Assembly (NCBI GenBank): GCA_963854735.1
Contig: OY978104.1
Span: forward strand, 868,001 to 932,000
From: Marvania coccoides
Lineage: Eukaryota > Chlorophyta > Trebouxiophyceae > Chlorellales > Chlorellaceae
Reading direction: 5' to 3'
DNA: 64,000 nt
Below, piece by piece: positions 11,805 through 23,500 of the stretch; within the stretch, counting starts at the first letter, position 1; the number at the start of each line of letters is the position of its first letter. Under the pieces are notes generated by a model. It searched no databases and was not told the origin of the DNA. It saw nothing but the letters and a program-made list of their open reading frames with translations. Made by a program: the position numbers and the translations under genes.

Positions 11805-13158
11805 ATGTCTGGAGACGACTCAGACGTGGAGAGCGACGTCAGCATCGAGTGGCTGCTGGGGTTTGTCGACCCTCCGCAGCGCCCCAATGACCTGTTACGC
11901 CATCGATTCCCCAGCAAGGTCGGCGGCCGCCCAGCCTGGCTGAACCCTATCGACCTCCCCACAGCCAAGCAGCTGACCTGTGCAGCCACGGGGAAGGTCA
12001 TGCAGTTCTTGATACAGGTAAAGAGCGCATCGTACTACTCAAAATCCGCATTTTTATACCAAAATTTTCATTTATTTGGCCCCCGCTCAATTTTATATGC
12101 ATTTGATTGCCGATATTTAGGTGTATGCGCCCACGGACGAGAACTCCAACGCCTTCCACCGCTCTCTCTACGTGTTCGCTTCGCCTGACGGCAGCAAACT
12201 CACCGCTCCTGGCGCTGTGCGTGCGCTGCGCTGCCAGCTGCCTCGCCGGAATTCTTTCTACCCTTTTGACCCTCCAAAGAAAGAAAACAAACTGCCTCCA
12301 GCCCTGCCTGCCGACCAGCTCGAAGCTGCGCTCGCAAAAGACCCCTGGCGAGCAGAATCCCACGCAGCGGCGGTAGCAGCAGCGGCAAGCGAAAGGACGA
12401 GCAAAAACAGCAGCGGCAATGCGGCTGCTGACAGGGAGGTGGGCGAGGACGCCTCCTGTCCCGCCCTGTTTGAAGAGCTGGAGCTGGTGGTGGAGCCTGA
12501 GCCGGAAGAAAGCGAGACTGAGGAAGGTGGAAAGGCGGCAGCGGCGTTTGAGCAGTTCAAGCAGCGTACCGCAGAGGAAGGCGAATATGACGAGGAAGAG
12601 CTGCCGCGAGACGTGGTGGACTCCATAGAGGACGCGGCCACGGAGGATCAGCGGCATTTCGCGGCGTTTGCGGCCAGAGTGGCACGAGAACCCTCACAGG
12701 TATGAAAACAAAACAAATAAAATTCAAATTTCTTCTTCTTCATATATCTGATCTGATGAGTGTAAGAGCGAGCTTTTTCCTCGAAACGAAAATTCACGCT
12801 CATTCTTATTGATTGCACTTTATTTCTTGAATACTCGCTGCAGGTGCTGCGGTACTGCTTTGAAGACGCGGCCTCGCCGCTGTGCCCCGGCGCTGGCGGC
12901 GTGCCTGGCCCTGCCGACGTCCCCAACTGTCCACGCTGCGGCGGGCCGCGCAGGTTTGAGTTCCAGGTGATGCCGCAGCTGTTGAATCATCTGGGAGTGG
13001 ACCCTTCGAATCCTAAAGCCCCAGACTGGGGCACAGTAGCGATTTTCAGCTGTGCGGCTAGCTGCGGAGGTGGGCAGGGCAGCGGTGCAACAGGGGGGGG
13101 TGAAGGTGAAGAGAGCGCGTACGTTGAAGAATGGGTGTGGGTGCAGCCGCCGCTTTGA
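11805..13158 (+). CDS. PDCD2: PDCD2 family protein (3 exons, 368 residues)
   Basis: PDCD2 and PDCD2L are conserved eukaryotic proteins; animal and yeast members act as dedicated chaperones for ribosomal protein uS5 in 40S assembly. Exons 11805-12017, 12121-12699, 12844-13158, all phase 0. The N-terminal LLGFVDPP and a reduced zinc-binding stretch lead to MQFLIQVYAPTDE and FHRSLYVFAS. The C-terminal TSR/PDCD2_C part reads VLRYCFED, CPRCGGPRRFEFQVMPQLL, then DWGTVAIFSCAASC and EEWVWVQ, as in the family. An acidic, low-complexity linker of about 110 residues separates the halves. I chose the ATG at 11805 because the upstream extension has no in-frame ATG. Its 3' end faces the gene ending at 13566. 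Confidence 0.92.
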
Positions 13159-13565
13159 AGGAGAACTAGCGTCGAGAAGCAGAATGAGCTGGCGGTGAAA
13201 TGAATGAATGAATAAACATTTCTGGTTGTTTTGAGTTCTGTAAAGGAAGCGATTGTGCAAAATGTTGTTACAAAGAGCGCCTTTTGCGCTTGGCAAACAA
13301 AACAGGACGGCTATGAAAAAGCAAGTGAAGTTTTGGGCTGCATGAAATGAAATCCAGCAGCGAAGTTTTTTGGATTTAATTGTGATGCAAGCACTGGAAA
13401 TCTTGGATGCAACTGATTTGTTCGCGGTAATGCTCATGAAAAAAATGTACGAACAACTGCGCAGTTGATTTTTTTTTTATGACAACTTTTCAAATGATTT
13501 CTTTCTTCTTGGTGCTGCGCTTTCCACACCGGGATCAAATGATACAAAGCATGGCGCTCTGGCAC
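13159..13565. other. Spacer between convergent genes
   Basis: About 400 bp holding both 3' ends. A GAATGAATGAATAAA stretch near 13200 and TTCTGTAAAG near 13240 are candidate 3'-end signals for PDCD2. A further open frame on the minus strand has no homology or splice support. Confidence 0.5.
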
Positions 13566-16258
13566 TTACTCCCTCACGGTGCTGCGCTGCTTGGCCTCCT
13601 CAGCGCTGTGATACGCCTCGACGTCCTGCTCAAGGAAATAAAATGAGTGCCTTAAGGTTAGAAATCATCGGTAATTAAACATAAAACTCTCACCGTCTCC
13701 ACGGGCAGCTCGACGTGACCGGCGTGAGTGGGGTGGGGCGGATCAGGCACAGTCTTGGACACGTCGGTTGCAGTGGGCTCAGACACACCTTCTTCTTCCT
13801 CAGTGGGAGCAGCGATGTCCTTGATGGCCGAAGGGACGCCCGGGATGGCGTCCTCCTGCTTGGTGGGGGTGCCAGCCTCGGTGGCGGTGGTTTTAGTGGT
13901 TTTCGAGGTCTCCATGCGGGCAGAGACGGTCTCGTTGGAGGAAGATTTGGCGGCCTCTCCGTGGCGCTTGGCCTCCTCCCAGTGGCGCTCCTGCTCGCGG
14001 CGGGCGGCCTCCGCCTCGGCTGCAAATACACGGAGGAAGAAAGAATAAAGGCATTTCAAAATCAATAAATTCAAATTTCGGCGGGAACATCAGTAAGTCT
14101 TGCTCACTCTGCAGGCGACGGAGCTCCTCCTCGTGTGAAGAGGCCTCTTCCTCCGCCTTCTTGGACACCTCCTCCAGGTGCTGGACCTCAGCGCTCACGC
14201 CGCCAGCCTTCTCGCGGGCCTCGCGAGCGGCGCGCTTGGCGTTTTTGGCGCGCTCGCGCGCAGCCTCAACGTTGGGGACCTTAGCGCGGATGGTCTCGAC
14301 CTCGGCGGCCTTGCGGCGCGCCTCCTCCTCCCTCTGCCCCGCCTGGCGGCGCTGCTCAGTGGCGTCGCGCTCCAGGCGCTGGGCGCGCTCCTCGGCGGTC
14401 TCCTTCTCGCGCGCCATCTCCTGCGCCTGGCGCTCCTGCACAAAAATTAAAAGAATATAAGAGAAGGGGACTCAAAATAACTCGAAAAAATGCTCTTAAA
14501 AACGTTGAAAAGGAGACGAAACCTACGAGCTCGGCTTTGCGCTGCAGCGCCTTCTCGGCCTCGGTCTCGGCCTTGGCAGCGCGCTGCCCCAAGCGTTCTA
14601 CAGTGACGCGCTTACCGCGGGCGTCCTTGGTCTCCTCTGAAGCCTCGGCCAGCAGCTGCTTGGCGTGGTCCTCCAGCGCCTGGGCCTCCTCGCGCACGGT
14701 CCAGTACTTCTTGGCGATCTGGTCAGCCTCGTTGATCTTGGCAGCGGCAGCCGCGGCCACGCGTTCAGCCTCGTTACGCTTGCGCTCAGCGTCCTGGACG
14801 CAAATGAATAGGAGGAAAATGACAGGGCAATTAACGAGCATTGAGTGCGTACATGACAGAAAATTGCAAAATAAGTGGAAAAATTAGCCACAAGCTGCGT
14901 TATGAAATAAGGAGCAATACACAAAAACTAAAACTAAAGCCAAGAATTGGTTAAAAAAGCTATTTCACCTGCTCCTCGCCGGCAGCGGCCTTGCGAAGGT
15001 CCTCCAGCTCCTTGCGCATGCGGGCGGCAACGGCCTCCTTGTCGGCGGCCTCTTGCATGGGCCTGCCGGTGCGCAGCGCCTGAACGGTCAGAATAAAGAA
15101 AAAAAGAAAGGATGTTCTCAAAATTTTAGCATTAAAATTGCAGGTTATAGAGAGACGTTGACGCTAACTTGCCTGGATGCGGCGCTCCAAGTCCATCGCA
15201 GACTTGCGCTCGTTGGCAGCCTCGTTGGCCAGCCTGAAAGAAAAAAAAGAAAAAAGGAAAGGAAGTATTTAACAGCACTTCAATTTGTGAATTCAATTCA
15301 ACAACATATAAAAAATTGAATATTAAGACAGCTCACCGGTCTGCCTCAGCGGCCATCTCTGAAGAAGGCTGCTTCAGGCGCCTGCTCTCCTCCAAGATGC
15401 TTTCTTTCTTGCGCTCCGCCGCGGCCATGCGGCGCTGTGCCTCCTGCAACTGGCGAGCCAGGCCCTCGGTCTCCTTCTCACGCGCAGCGACCTCAGATGC
15501 CAGGCGCTCCTGCAATTTGAATGGAGAGAGGTGCCAGCAATGGTGTTTGAAACGTGTAAAAAACGAGTAAAATTTAAAGAGCAGGCATTTGAAGATAACT
15601 ATAATAATAACCTGCAAAGTGCGCAGATCTGCGGCCTTTTTCTCAGCTTCCGCCCTGCGAATAGTGTTGGGAAAAATACTAGTATTATGCTCTGGAAAGC
15701 TAGTTTTTTATATTTTTGCAAGGGTTGTTCCAAAATTAATTTTAGTGCGTTGTTGAAAAAAATGAAGATTGGGCTCACCTGAGTTTGCGGGCAGCCTCAA
15801 TCTTTGCAGCCTCGGCGTTGGCCTCAGCTGCGAGATCCTCGGCGCGGCGGGCCTCGTGCTCGGCCCGCACGGTCTCCGCCTCGGCGATGCGCCACTCGTC
15901 GGTGGTTTCCTGCAAGGTTTCAAGGTTTCAAGGCAATAAAACAAAGGAAAAAAATAAAAAATACAATAAACAACGAAATCGTTTTTTTCTAATTTTAATG
16001 TGAAATGAGTGGCATGAAGCTTGCCTTGGAAATGACGGCGCGGCCAGGGGTGCTCGGTGCAGCCAAGTCAATGCGCTTCTGCACCTCCTCTTCAGCAGAA
16101 GGGCCAGTTGGGGTGGGAGCACCTTTGCTGATTCCCAACACGTCTTTCAGAGTCCCCATGACCCCCTTGCCCTGCGCAGGCTCAGGCGCCTCTTCCATCG
16201 GAGCTTTGACGTGCTCCTCTTCCTTGGAGTAAGCTTTTGTGGTTTTGGTGGTCTCCAT
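13566..16258 (-). CDS. Coiled-coil protein B, probable cytoskeletal or cortical protein (10 exons, 577 residues)
   Basis: Exons from the 5' end: 16258-16025, 15909-15779, 15654-15612, 15509-15337, 15233-15173, 15079-14969, 14793-14527, 14435-14108, 14019-13694, 13625-13566. All phases close; introns 1 and 5 need GC donors. The ATG at 16258 begins METTKTTKAYS. The head carries VMGTLKDVLGISKG, which resembles LLGRMKQFAGLG in protein A. Residues 80-460 are a near-continuous coiled coil of Ala, Glu, Arg and Lys. The tail repeats the head-like METSKTTKTTATEAGTP and then PPHPTHAGHVELPVETV, so head and tail may descend from one another. Two small exons (43 and 61 nt) lie within the coil. No named family; a role as a structural filament or linker is inferred. 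Confidence 0.85.
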
Positions 16259-16499
16259 TGGCAAGCGTGTTCTCTTTAGAACTGAATCTGAAAACTATTT
16301 AAATTCCAAGATCATTAATACCCGACCTTTCACCTGAATATGGCGAAAGCTGGCATGCAATAATAGCCGGTGTGCATAGCTTCCCTACAACTTCATGCCA
16401 TGACATCAATCTCCCATAGCTGTTGCGTAGATATAAACTCAATATGAATGCTTGTACAATCGCAAAGTCCCGAATTTGCAAGCTATAAAGGGCAATTCC

Positions 16500-17461
16500 A
16501 TGGGGCAAATGGAAGCAGAGGGAGCGAGTGTATTTCAGGCCTCTGATTTTCTCGCTGCCCTAGAATACGGTGGGGCAGAGCTGCTGCTGCAGCCGTGGAT
16601 CGACCAGACTGGTGATTACGATGCACAGCTGGGCAAAATCCTTATGAGAACCTTCAGAGAGGCCGTCGCTGCCGCATCTTTCTATTGCCATCAGCAGCAG
16701 CGGCGCCCTGAAAGAAGCTGCAGCGGACGCTATAATTGAGCAGAACGTGGGCAAGCCCGCCATTGAAGCCGCTGCGTGGCTGCTGGAAGGGAGCAGCGCT
16801 GACAAAACCGCTCGCCTGCGCCCCGGAGGCTGCCCGAGCGTCATGCACTCCATTCTCCACGTTTTTGCCGAGAAGGTAACCCCATTTAATGCCAATAGAG
16901 CTTTCACCTGTCGATTTTGCAAGGAAAACTAACTTAACACACAACTTTCGCGTTGGCTTCTCGCAGGTAGAGGAGCCGGCCAGCGAAAAGAATGCAGCAG
17001 AGGCAGCGGCAGCCTGCTCGCCAGAGACCGCCGCTGCAGCTCGCTCAGAGGTTGTGGCCTGCCTGCTGCAGCGGCTGTCGGTGCTGCTGCAGATGGCGCT
17101 GGCGTGCGGCTCCCCCGTCCACACCGCCGTCGGTACCTTCCCCGCTGCTCTGCCTGGCGCGGTCTGCAATTTAGACCTCGTTTGGGCAGGAATCAAGGCA
17201 TTTGCCACCAGCTGGCTGCCCATATGGAGCCGCGAAGAGCACTGCCTGTTGCAACCCGCCTTCAGGGCGACTGTGAAGGCTTTTGTGGTGGCTGCGGGGG
17301 GGCAGGGCCTTCCTGCGAGCTACGCTGACGGCAGCATGCGGAGTATCGTGCTGCACGCTTCGCTGCTGGAAAAGATCGTGCCTGGCATGGCCCAGGACCA
17401 AAAGGCATGGTCTCAGATTGTGGTACACTCATCAAGTGACTGGACGATGGGAAACCTTTGA
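16500..17461 (+). CDS. Unrecognised protein with a frame anomaly near 16.61-16.70 kb
   Basis: The ATG at 16500 opens MGQMEAEGASVFQASDFLAA. A frame shift is then needed to join the following 5' exon sequence (ALKEAAADAIIEQ to VMHSILHVFAEK, ending 16875) and exon 2 (16967-17461, ending SDWTMGNL). Frame can be kept by a 37-nt intron from GTGATT at 16611 to ATGAG at 16647, which is far shorter than the others here and has no pyrimidine tract. Alternatives are a 1-base sequence error or a real disabling indel. The protein is helical and hydrophobic (LLQRLSVLLQMALA, FATSWLPIW) without clear membrane spans or a domain I know. Confidence 0.55.
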
Positions 17462-18178
17462 GTAGAACCGTGCAACTACTATAGGGCGTCCTCCCCCTGG
17501 TGTCTCTTTAATTTTTATTTTTGTTGAAAAATAAGATTGAGACTTAATATCCTCGGTGCTTGGTGGGCATATGAAAAAAAAAGGCATGGGTCTCGGTGGT
17601 CGAATGACCTGAAAGCAGAAAAAAATCTTTTCGTCATTCTATATTTTGATAAATCAGCAATGCTAGTTGCGTGATTTGTACTAGATTGAAAAGGCTGTGA
17701 TTATGGTTAGGCCCTTTGCATGCAGCTCTATAGTGTAGGGACCCATGTTCCGTGATTTTCTGCTGTGTTTGGCTGTTGGCTTTCATTTTACTGCTACACG
17801 AATTTTCTTGCTTGCTGTTTGTACGAACTGTATATTCTATACATTTTGTTTCACTCACAGCCTTCACTTTTCTTGCTAATCCATTTTTGCAATGCCAATG
17901 TTCTCAATTGATTCTCTCACCCTTGCCCTGCTTTCCTTCACTAACTGTTGCTGCCTGAATGGCATGCGCTGCAAAGATTCTAAATTTTGCCCAATGCCCA
18001 TAAATCAGTCCTACTTTTCCATTCTCAAAGTAAAAAAACAAAACTCAAATTAAAGAAAGCAAACTCCGTCAAAATTATAAAAACAATAATATAGTTAGTT
18101 AATCAGTATAAAAGATAACCTAAAATTACAAATAGCATATTGACTCTCATTCATTATATCAATCTGTTCTCATCATCA
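17462..18178. other. Spacer between convergent genes, with one copy of the dispersed repeat
   Basis: About 700 AT-rich bases between the forward gene ending at 17461 and the reverse gene ending at 18179. It contains the 63-bp dispersed repeat at 17516-17578. Nothing else can be supported; short ORFs on both strands lack start context and conservation clues. Confidence 0.6.
17516..17578 (-). repeat. Dispersed repeat, full-length copy in a 3' flank
   Basis: Matches 37743-37805 over 63 bp with a single substitution (17564 T versus 37791 C). Read on the minus strand it starts TTTTTCATATGCCC and continues through CACCGAGGATATTAAG. It is the only copy seen outside an intron, although it has the sense orientation of the minus-strand gene ending at 18179 and could lie in that gene's 3' UTR. 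Confidence 0.93.
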
Positions 18179-19115
18179 TTAAGCCCGTGTTGCGCCGCCA
18201 TCTGCCCCTTCACTGCTCTGCTGCTCCGCCGCCGCCTCTTCCGCTGCTTTAATCTCGCTGGGCCGCTTAATGTTCAGTGGCACGTCTTCGAGCTCCTCCA
18301 GCTTCGGTCTGGACGCCTGCAGCATCTCTTCCTCCGTCATAGCCCTAGGTTTCAAATCGTCGTAGATTTTCAAAACCAGCGCCACTTTGTAGCAAAAGAA
18401 ACCGCCCAGCAGGCACCCCTCCTCCACCGCACCGATTTGCGCGTCGGGGAACGCGGTGTTCCACGCAGCGCACGCGGCCACCAAGCCGACAATCACGAGC
18501 AAACGAGGGTTGAGGGATTGGCGGTACGCTGCAAAAATTTTGGCCACATTTCGCGCGAGCTCGGGCTCTACCTGCTCGGCTGCCTTCAGGGGGACCGCGG
18601 AGTCGGGGCCGTAGGCGTCCACGTCTCGAATTACCCACAGAAAGTAGCCATAGCTGGTGGCGGCACCTATGAGCTCGGCAAATGCCGCCTCTGCGGAGAC
18701 CGTGAGGAGGAGGTAGCCCGCGAAGAAGGTGCCGAACCGCCAGGTGCGGTTCAAGAGCAGGGATTTGAGGTCTTCATACTCTTGCAAGCTGGTTTCTCGG
18801 GCTGCGACAAGATCAGCGTCCAGGCGGGCGGCCACCTCTTCGCTGACGTAGTTGAAGGTGAGGCGGGGGCGCTTTGTCAGGCTGCTGCCGCCTTCCGACT
18901 CCACCGCTCGGGGCGGCGGGGCCAGCGCGCGGAAGGGTGGCCGGCTAAGGCTGGCACTTCGAAATGTCAAGACATTTTTCCGGCCGATAGTCGCGTCTTG
19001 ATATTGTCTGCACATCATGGTTGGAATATATTACATATAAAGAATCGATTGATAATTTACACAAATCCGCCAAATGTTAATAAACTCACCGAAGCGATGA
19101 AGATGGGCGAAACAT
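18179..19115 (-). CDS. Predicted plastid membrane protein, CGL160/UncI-like in layout (2 exons, 284 residues)
   Basis: Exon 1 is 19115-19090 (MFRPSSSLR), exon 2 is 19007-18179; CG plus A gives the joining Arg. The N-terminal 45 residues are rich in Ser, Arg, Pro and Ala and lack acidic residues, as in a chloroplast transit peptide. Membrane segments fall near FGTFFAGYLLLTVSAEAAFAEL, SYGYFLWVIRDVD, LLVIVGLVAACAAWNTAF and EEGCLLGGFFCYKVALVLKIY. This resembles the ATP-synthase-protein-I-like domain of plant CGL160, which helps assemble the chloroplast CF1Fo ATP synthase, but I see no diagnostic motif, so that name is tentative. The tail is acidic and hydrophilic. It could be another thylakoid or envelope protein. 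Confidence 0.75.
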
Positions 19116-19315
19116 GGCGGCGGAAGTCGGATTCGCTGCAATTTTCACAATATGGTTTAAATTAATATACGAAACGTCTTGAATTTCGAAATAAAAGCCA
19201 GTTGAGGGCCCTTTCTTCGTTTCGTTCGGCTGCTTTTTTGTTGACTTTTTCCCCCTCGATGCACAATCGTCTCGGATGTCTCGGACAATTCTTGAAGAGA
19301 AAAAAGATAACACGA

Positions 19316-19908
19316 ATGATGATGGAATTCATATTGCGGGGCGAGGATGATCACAGTAGCGATGCGAGAGAAGGAGCACCGTTTTCAAACCAACAGGTAC
19401 CGCCTCAATTCTGCATATACCGTCGCATTTGGAGCTCGTGCACGCTGATTAATTTTTCTTGATCTATTTAATTCATTTTTTAACGAGGGGCCGGCGTCGA
19501 GAAGCTGATTGTGCGCTGGTAACATATCATGTTTCTCTCGCATTTTTGGGACTTCAGGAAACGAGGAGTTCCGCTTCTTCTGCCTCTGCGGGCGCTTTTA
19601 CTAGCCGCGATGGTTTCTTCAACCCATCCGGAGCACAAGGCCCTCCGCATTCTTCCCTTGATGGCGCTCGCTCTGGTCATAATTATTTTTGTAACTGCCC
19701 TCCGCGTGGCCGTCATCTTGTACCAAGCCCGCAAGCTGAAGCGGAGGATCAACCGACCGACCCGTCGCTATCGGCATTTAACGACAGAGTGGCCCAAGCT
19801 ATCCAAAAAACACGAAAGATCTTCTTCGACGTGGAGCAGCGATTAAACTCAGTGGCAAAGGAGCTCGAAGGGCCTGCAACAAGAAAAGAGGGGTCAAAGA
19901 AATGTTGA
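19316..19908 (+). CDS. Small unrecognised protein (2 exons, 143 residues)
   Basis: Exon 1 is 19316-19396 (three in-frame ATGs, MMMEFILRGEDDHSSD), exon 2 is 19558-19908; a GT donor and TTCAG acceptor join CAG to GAA in phase 0. The N-terminal half is Ser/Ala/Pro-rich and probably disordered. The last 45 residues form an amphipathic helix (FNDRVAQAIQKTRKIFFDVE to LNSVAKELEG), typical of a small subunit that docks through a helix. It starts 200 bp from the divergent gene at 19115 and may share a promoter with it. No family recognised. Confidence 0.6.
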
Positions 19909-20528
19909 CCCTCCCCCCTGGCGCCTGCAATTTACATTATTGGGTGCGCAGGCGAGCAAAAGTGGAGCGGCAACGCAAGTGTGGCTGCAAACTTTTGGGC
20001 CAGCTCAAGCCGGCGGTTGCAGATTCACAACTGCTTGATATTCTTGCAGCTCTCTGCCCTCGGAACATACTTTTTGTTGAAAGAGACGAAGCCTGACTTT
20101 TGCCCTGCTGTTTAAATTATAAAGAAAGTCTTCCCTCGATTTGTTTGTCGTTTCTTGTGCGCCACAGCTACAACTCAGGAACCTTATCGATTGTAATCTC
20201 GACACCGACACATTTTGATCAGCGCGGACGGCGCAACTCAAAATTACAATTATAGCGGAGCAACCCCAAATGAGATAAAAACAATTCCGGTCGATCGCAG
20301 TTGTTCACCCCTCGCAGCACCGTTTTTCTCCGCAATTCACACATAGAGTGCGCCTCTTCCCGCTTCTTGCCTGCGTTGTTGTTCGTTCATACATCGGTCC
20401 TTCGATCAAATTTTCGGCCTTGTTGTCTCGTTCCACCGCGCTAGCACGCCGATACCTCACATTCACCACATAATAAACCTGCAGGAACCGGTCCCCCGCC
20501 TTCAGGGCGACATCAAATTTTTTTTTTA
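19909..20528. other. Upstream region of the triple-domain gene
   Basis: About 620 bp with no supported gene. It is AT/pyrimidine-rich towards its end and probably carries the promoter and 5' UTR of the gene at 20529. Only short competing ORFs are present. Confidence 0.5.
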
Positions 20529-23500
20529 ATGAATTACAGGCAGCAACCTTACGAAAATGGCCCGCCTCACCCCTCTAACGTAGTGCACTCTCCTCCATCT
20601 CAAAGGCCGTACCCTTCAGTAACGACGGGCACCATCCCCTACCCCGCTGGCTCCCGTCCCCCTCCCTCCCTTCACCCCGCTATGCCGCCAACCGACTGGC
20701 GCAATGCCCCTCCCTCTGGCGAAGCCCCGGCAAACAACGGCGGTGGCGCCCCCTGGCGCGACGTCCTCTCGCGCTACTCCCTCACTGACCCCCAGCGCGA
20801 CGAGCTGCAGAAGCAGCTGGCATCGTAAGAAGTACCAACATTTTGAATTTGCAAATTCAAACCATTTGTTTGTTATTTTTAGTTGAACCCCCGTTGAGCC
20901 AAGCCCCTGACCCTCTTTTCCTTCCCATCAACTACTCCATCATCCCGTCCCTCTCTCTAATCTAATTCATTCAAATTCACGTGCGCTATAAACACAGCTA
21001 ATCGATTCGACTACATTTCCATTTTTTTATTTTATTTTTGCAGCATGGACCAGGTCACGGCAGTGAACACCATCGAGATGTCGCGCAAAATGCCGGACGT
21101 ACTGCGCGCTGCGCTAGACGTTCACGCAGCGGACCCCTCCCTGCCCCCTGCACTCTTCAAACGCAGGGTTCTTGACCGCATCGGCCCGCTGCCAGTGAGA
21201 GATCTAGGCTTCCCTGTGGACCCAATGGTGGTACTGTACGAGAAAATGTACGGCCACGGGCCAGACATGCAGGTACGGGCAGCCATTGAGGCGCTGTCGC
21301 GCGCTTTTGAGCGTCAGGCGCTGCCGCAGTTGGCTCCGCTGCAGCAGCCCAGCCGTGCCTCGCAGTATGCCCCCATGCCGCCGCCGCCGCAGCAGCCGTT
21401 GGAGGTGGGGGTGGGGGATGACGCTTTGGCTGGATTTTCGCTGAGTGGCGACCAGAGGGACGAAATAAAGAAGCAGCTGGCGACGTGAGTTTTTAATTAT
21501 TCATGACAAACTACCTAGACTTTATTTTATTGTCGTATGATTTTGGAATTCATTTGAATTTTTTCTGGGTCTTCTTTGAGGGGTTCTCCCCCTTCAAAAC
21601 AATGCTCTATAGAGTCATAATTGCCCAAATTATAAATATATCATCGTCCTTTCTCTCGTCCGCCGCAGCATGGACCCCCAGGCCTGCAAAAAGACGCTGG
21701 AGATGTCGCGCAAGATGTCTACCCTGCTGCGCGCCGCCATCGACGTGTACACAAAGAGCTCCGCGCTGTCCGCGCAAGAGTTCAAGCGGCGGGTACTCAT
21801 CGCCACCGGGCCGCTGCCTATGACTGAAATGGACCTCCCGGTGGAGCCAATGTACATGCTGTACGAAAAGGTCTTCGGGCACCCGCCCTACGCGCACGAC
21901 CGCGCCGCGATAGACCTCATGGTGCGGGCGTTTGCCAAGCCGCCCCCCAAGCTGTACCCCCGCGCCAGCAGCCCCCCTGCCGATGCGACGGTGGCGTCCA
22001 AGGAGCTGCTGGCGAGCTTCAAGCTCACGGAGGTGCAGCGCAAGGAGATGGAAAAGCAGCTGGACGTGTGAGTTGAAATTTTAACTTAATAAACCCGTTT
22101 TTGGCTCAAATTTTGCGGGCTTTGGCTGGATTAACGAACTGGTTTCATTCTTTTTCTCGCTTTATCCATTGTGAAATGCAGCATGGACCCCAAGAGCCGT
22201 ATGCAGACCGTGGAAATGTCGCTGAAGATGCCGGCGATGCTGCGGGCGGCCGTTGACATTCACCGCGCCCACCCGTCGCTCCCTCCCAGCGAGTTCAAGC
22301 GCAGGGTGCTGCGCGTCGCCGGACCGCTGCCCGTCTCCGAAATGTCCTTCCCTGAGGAGCCGCTCCGGCTGCTGTACAAGAAAGTTTTTCACATGGAGAC
22401 CATCCCCCGCGAGGGCACCGCTGCGATGGCCGCCATGGCGCGCGCGTTCGCGCCCCCTCCCCCGCGCCTCCATCCCAACCGCGCGGCGTGGCCCGCCAGC
22501 GTGGAGGTCGCCTGCAACGGCCAGGGCGGAATTTTCTTCCCCGCCACTCAAACCCTCAACTGCTACTGCGACATGTGCCGCTTCACGGCTGCGCAACACG
22601 GCAAGACGCATCTGGAGCTGTCGCCCGGGGAGTTTGAGCGGCACTGCGGGATGGGGCAGTCGAAAAAATGGCGGCTAACCATCCGGGTGAGAGCGCCCAC
22701 GGATTTAACCCTAGGACAATGGATGGATGAGCATGGGGTGACCGCCACCTACACCCGCCAGACCGCAGACGACCTGCTGCTGCGGGAGGCAGAGCGAGAG
22801 CGCGACAGGAGAGAGGGGGGGCGGTCCAACAAGCGAAAGTCTCGCACAGCGTCTGCACCCCCCGCTGCTGCTGCTGCTGCTGCTGCCGCTGCCCCCCCAT
22901 CTCAGCATGGGGGTGGTACTGGCGGGGGCGGGTTTGAGACGGGGACGGATGCGGACGACGAGTCGGCGGCGGCGGAGAAGGACCCCCTGCGCAGCCCCTC
23001 TGGCAAGCGCTGGATGACGTCTCCCTCGCGGCGGGCTCGGCGAAGCAGCGGCGGCGACGAGAACGCCGGGACGCGGTTGGGGGAGCGGTACCAGGCGGAG
23101 ATCCCGCCCTGGCGCCCCGCCCCCTCCAAAAGCGCGGGGAAAGTGGACCCCCGTGGCGGGGAACCTGGCCCAGATGAGGTGGCAGCCTTGGCGTCGGCAG
23201 CTGGGGTTGAAGCTGCCAACGCGAGCGTGCTGCCGCGGGATGCTGTGGAGGACGTGTGGGCGCGGGGAGGCGGCGGCGTGGTGCGCCACCGCAGCGCCCC
23301 CAAGATCGTGAGCGTTGCTGGAATGGCCGATGGGGGTGGCGGCGGAAATGGCGATGACGGCGGAAACGGCGGAGGAGCGGGCAGGAGCCAGCGACAACGC
23401 AAGCAGCCGTTCTGGATGCGGCAGACAGTGGACCCCAACGCTGTGCTGGGCGGGCGAGCGCTGTTAGAGCGCAGCGACAACAGCGACTATGAGAATGAGG

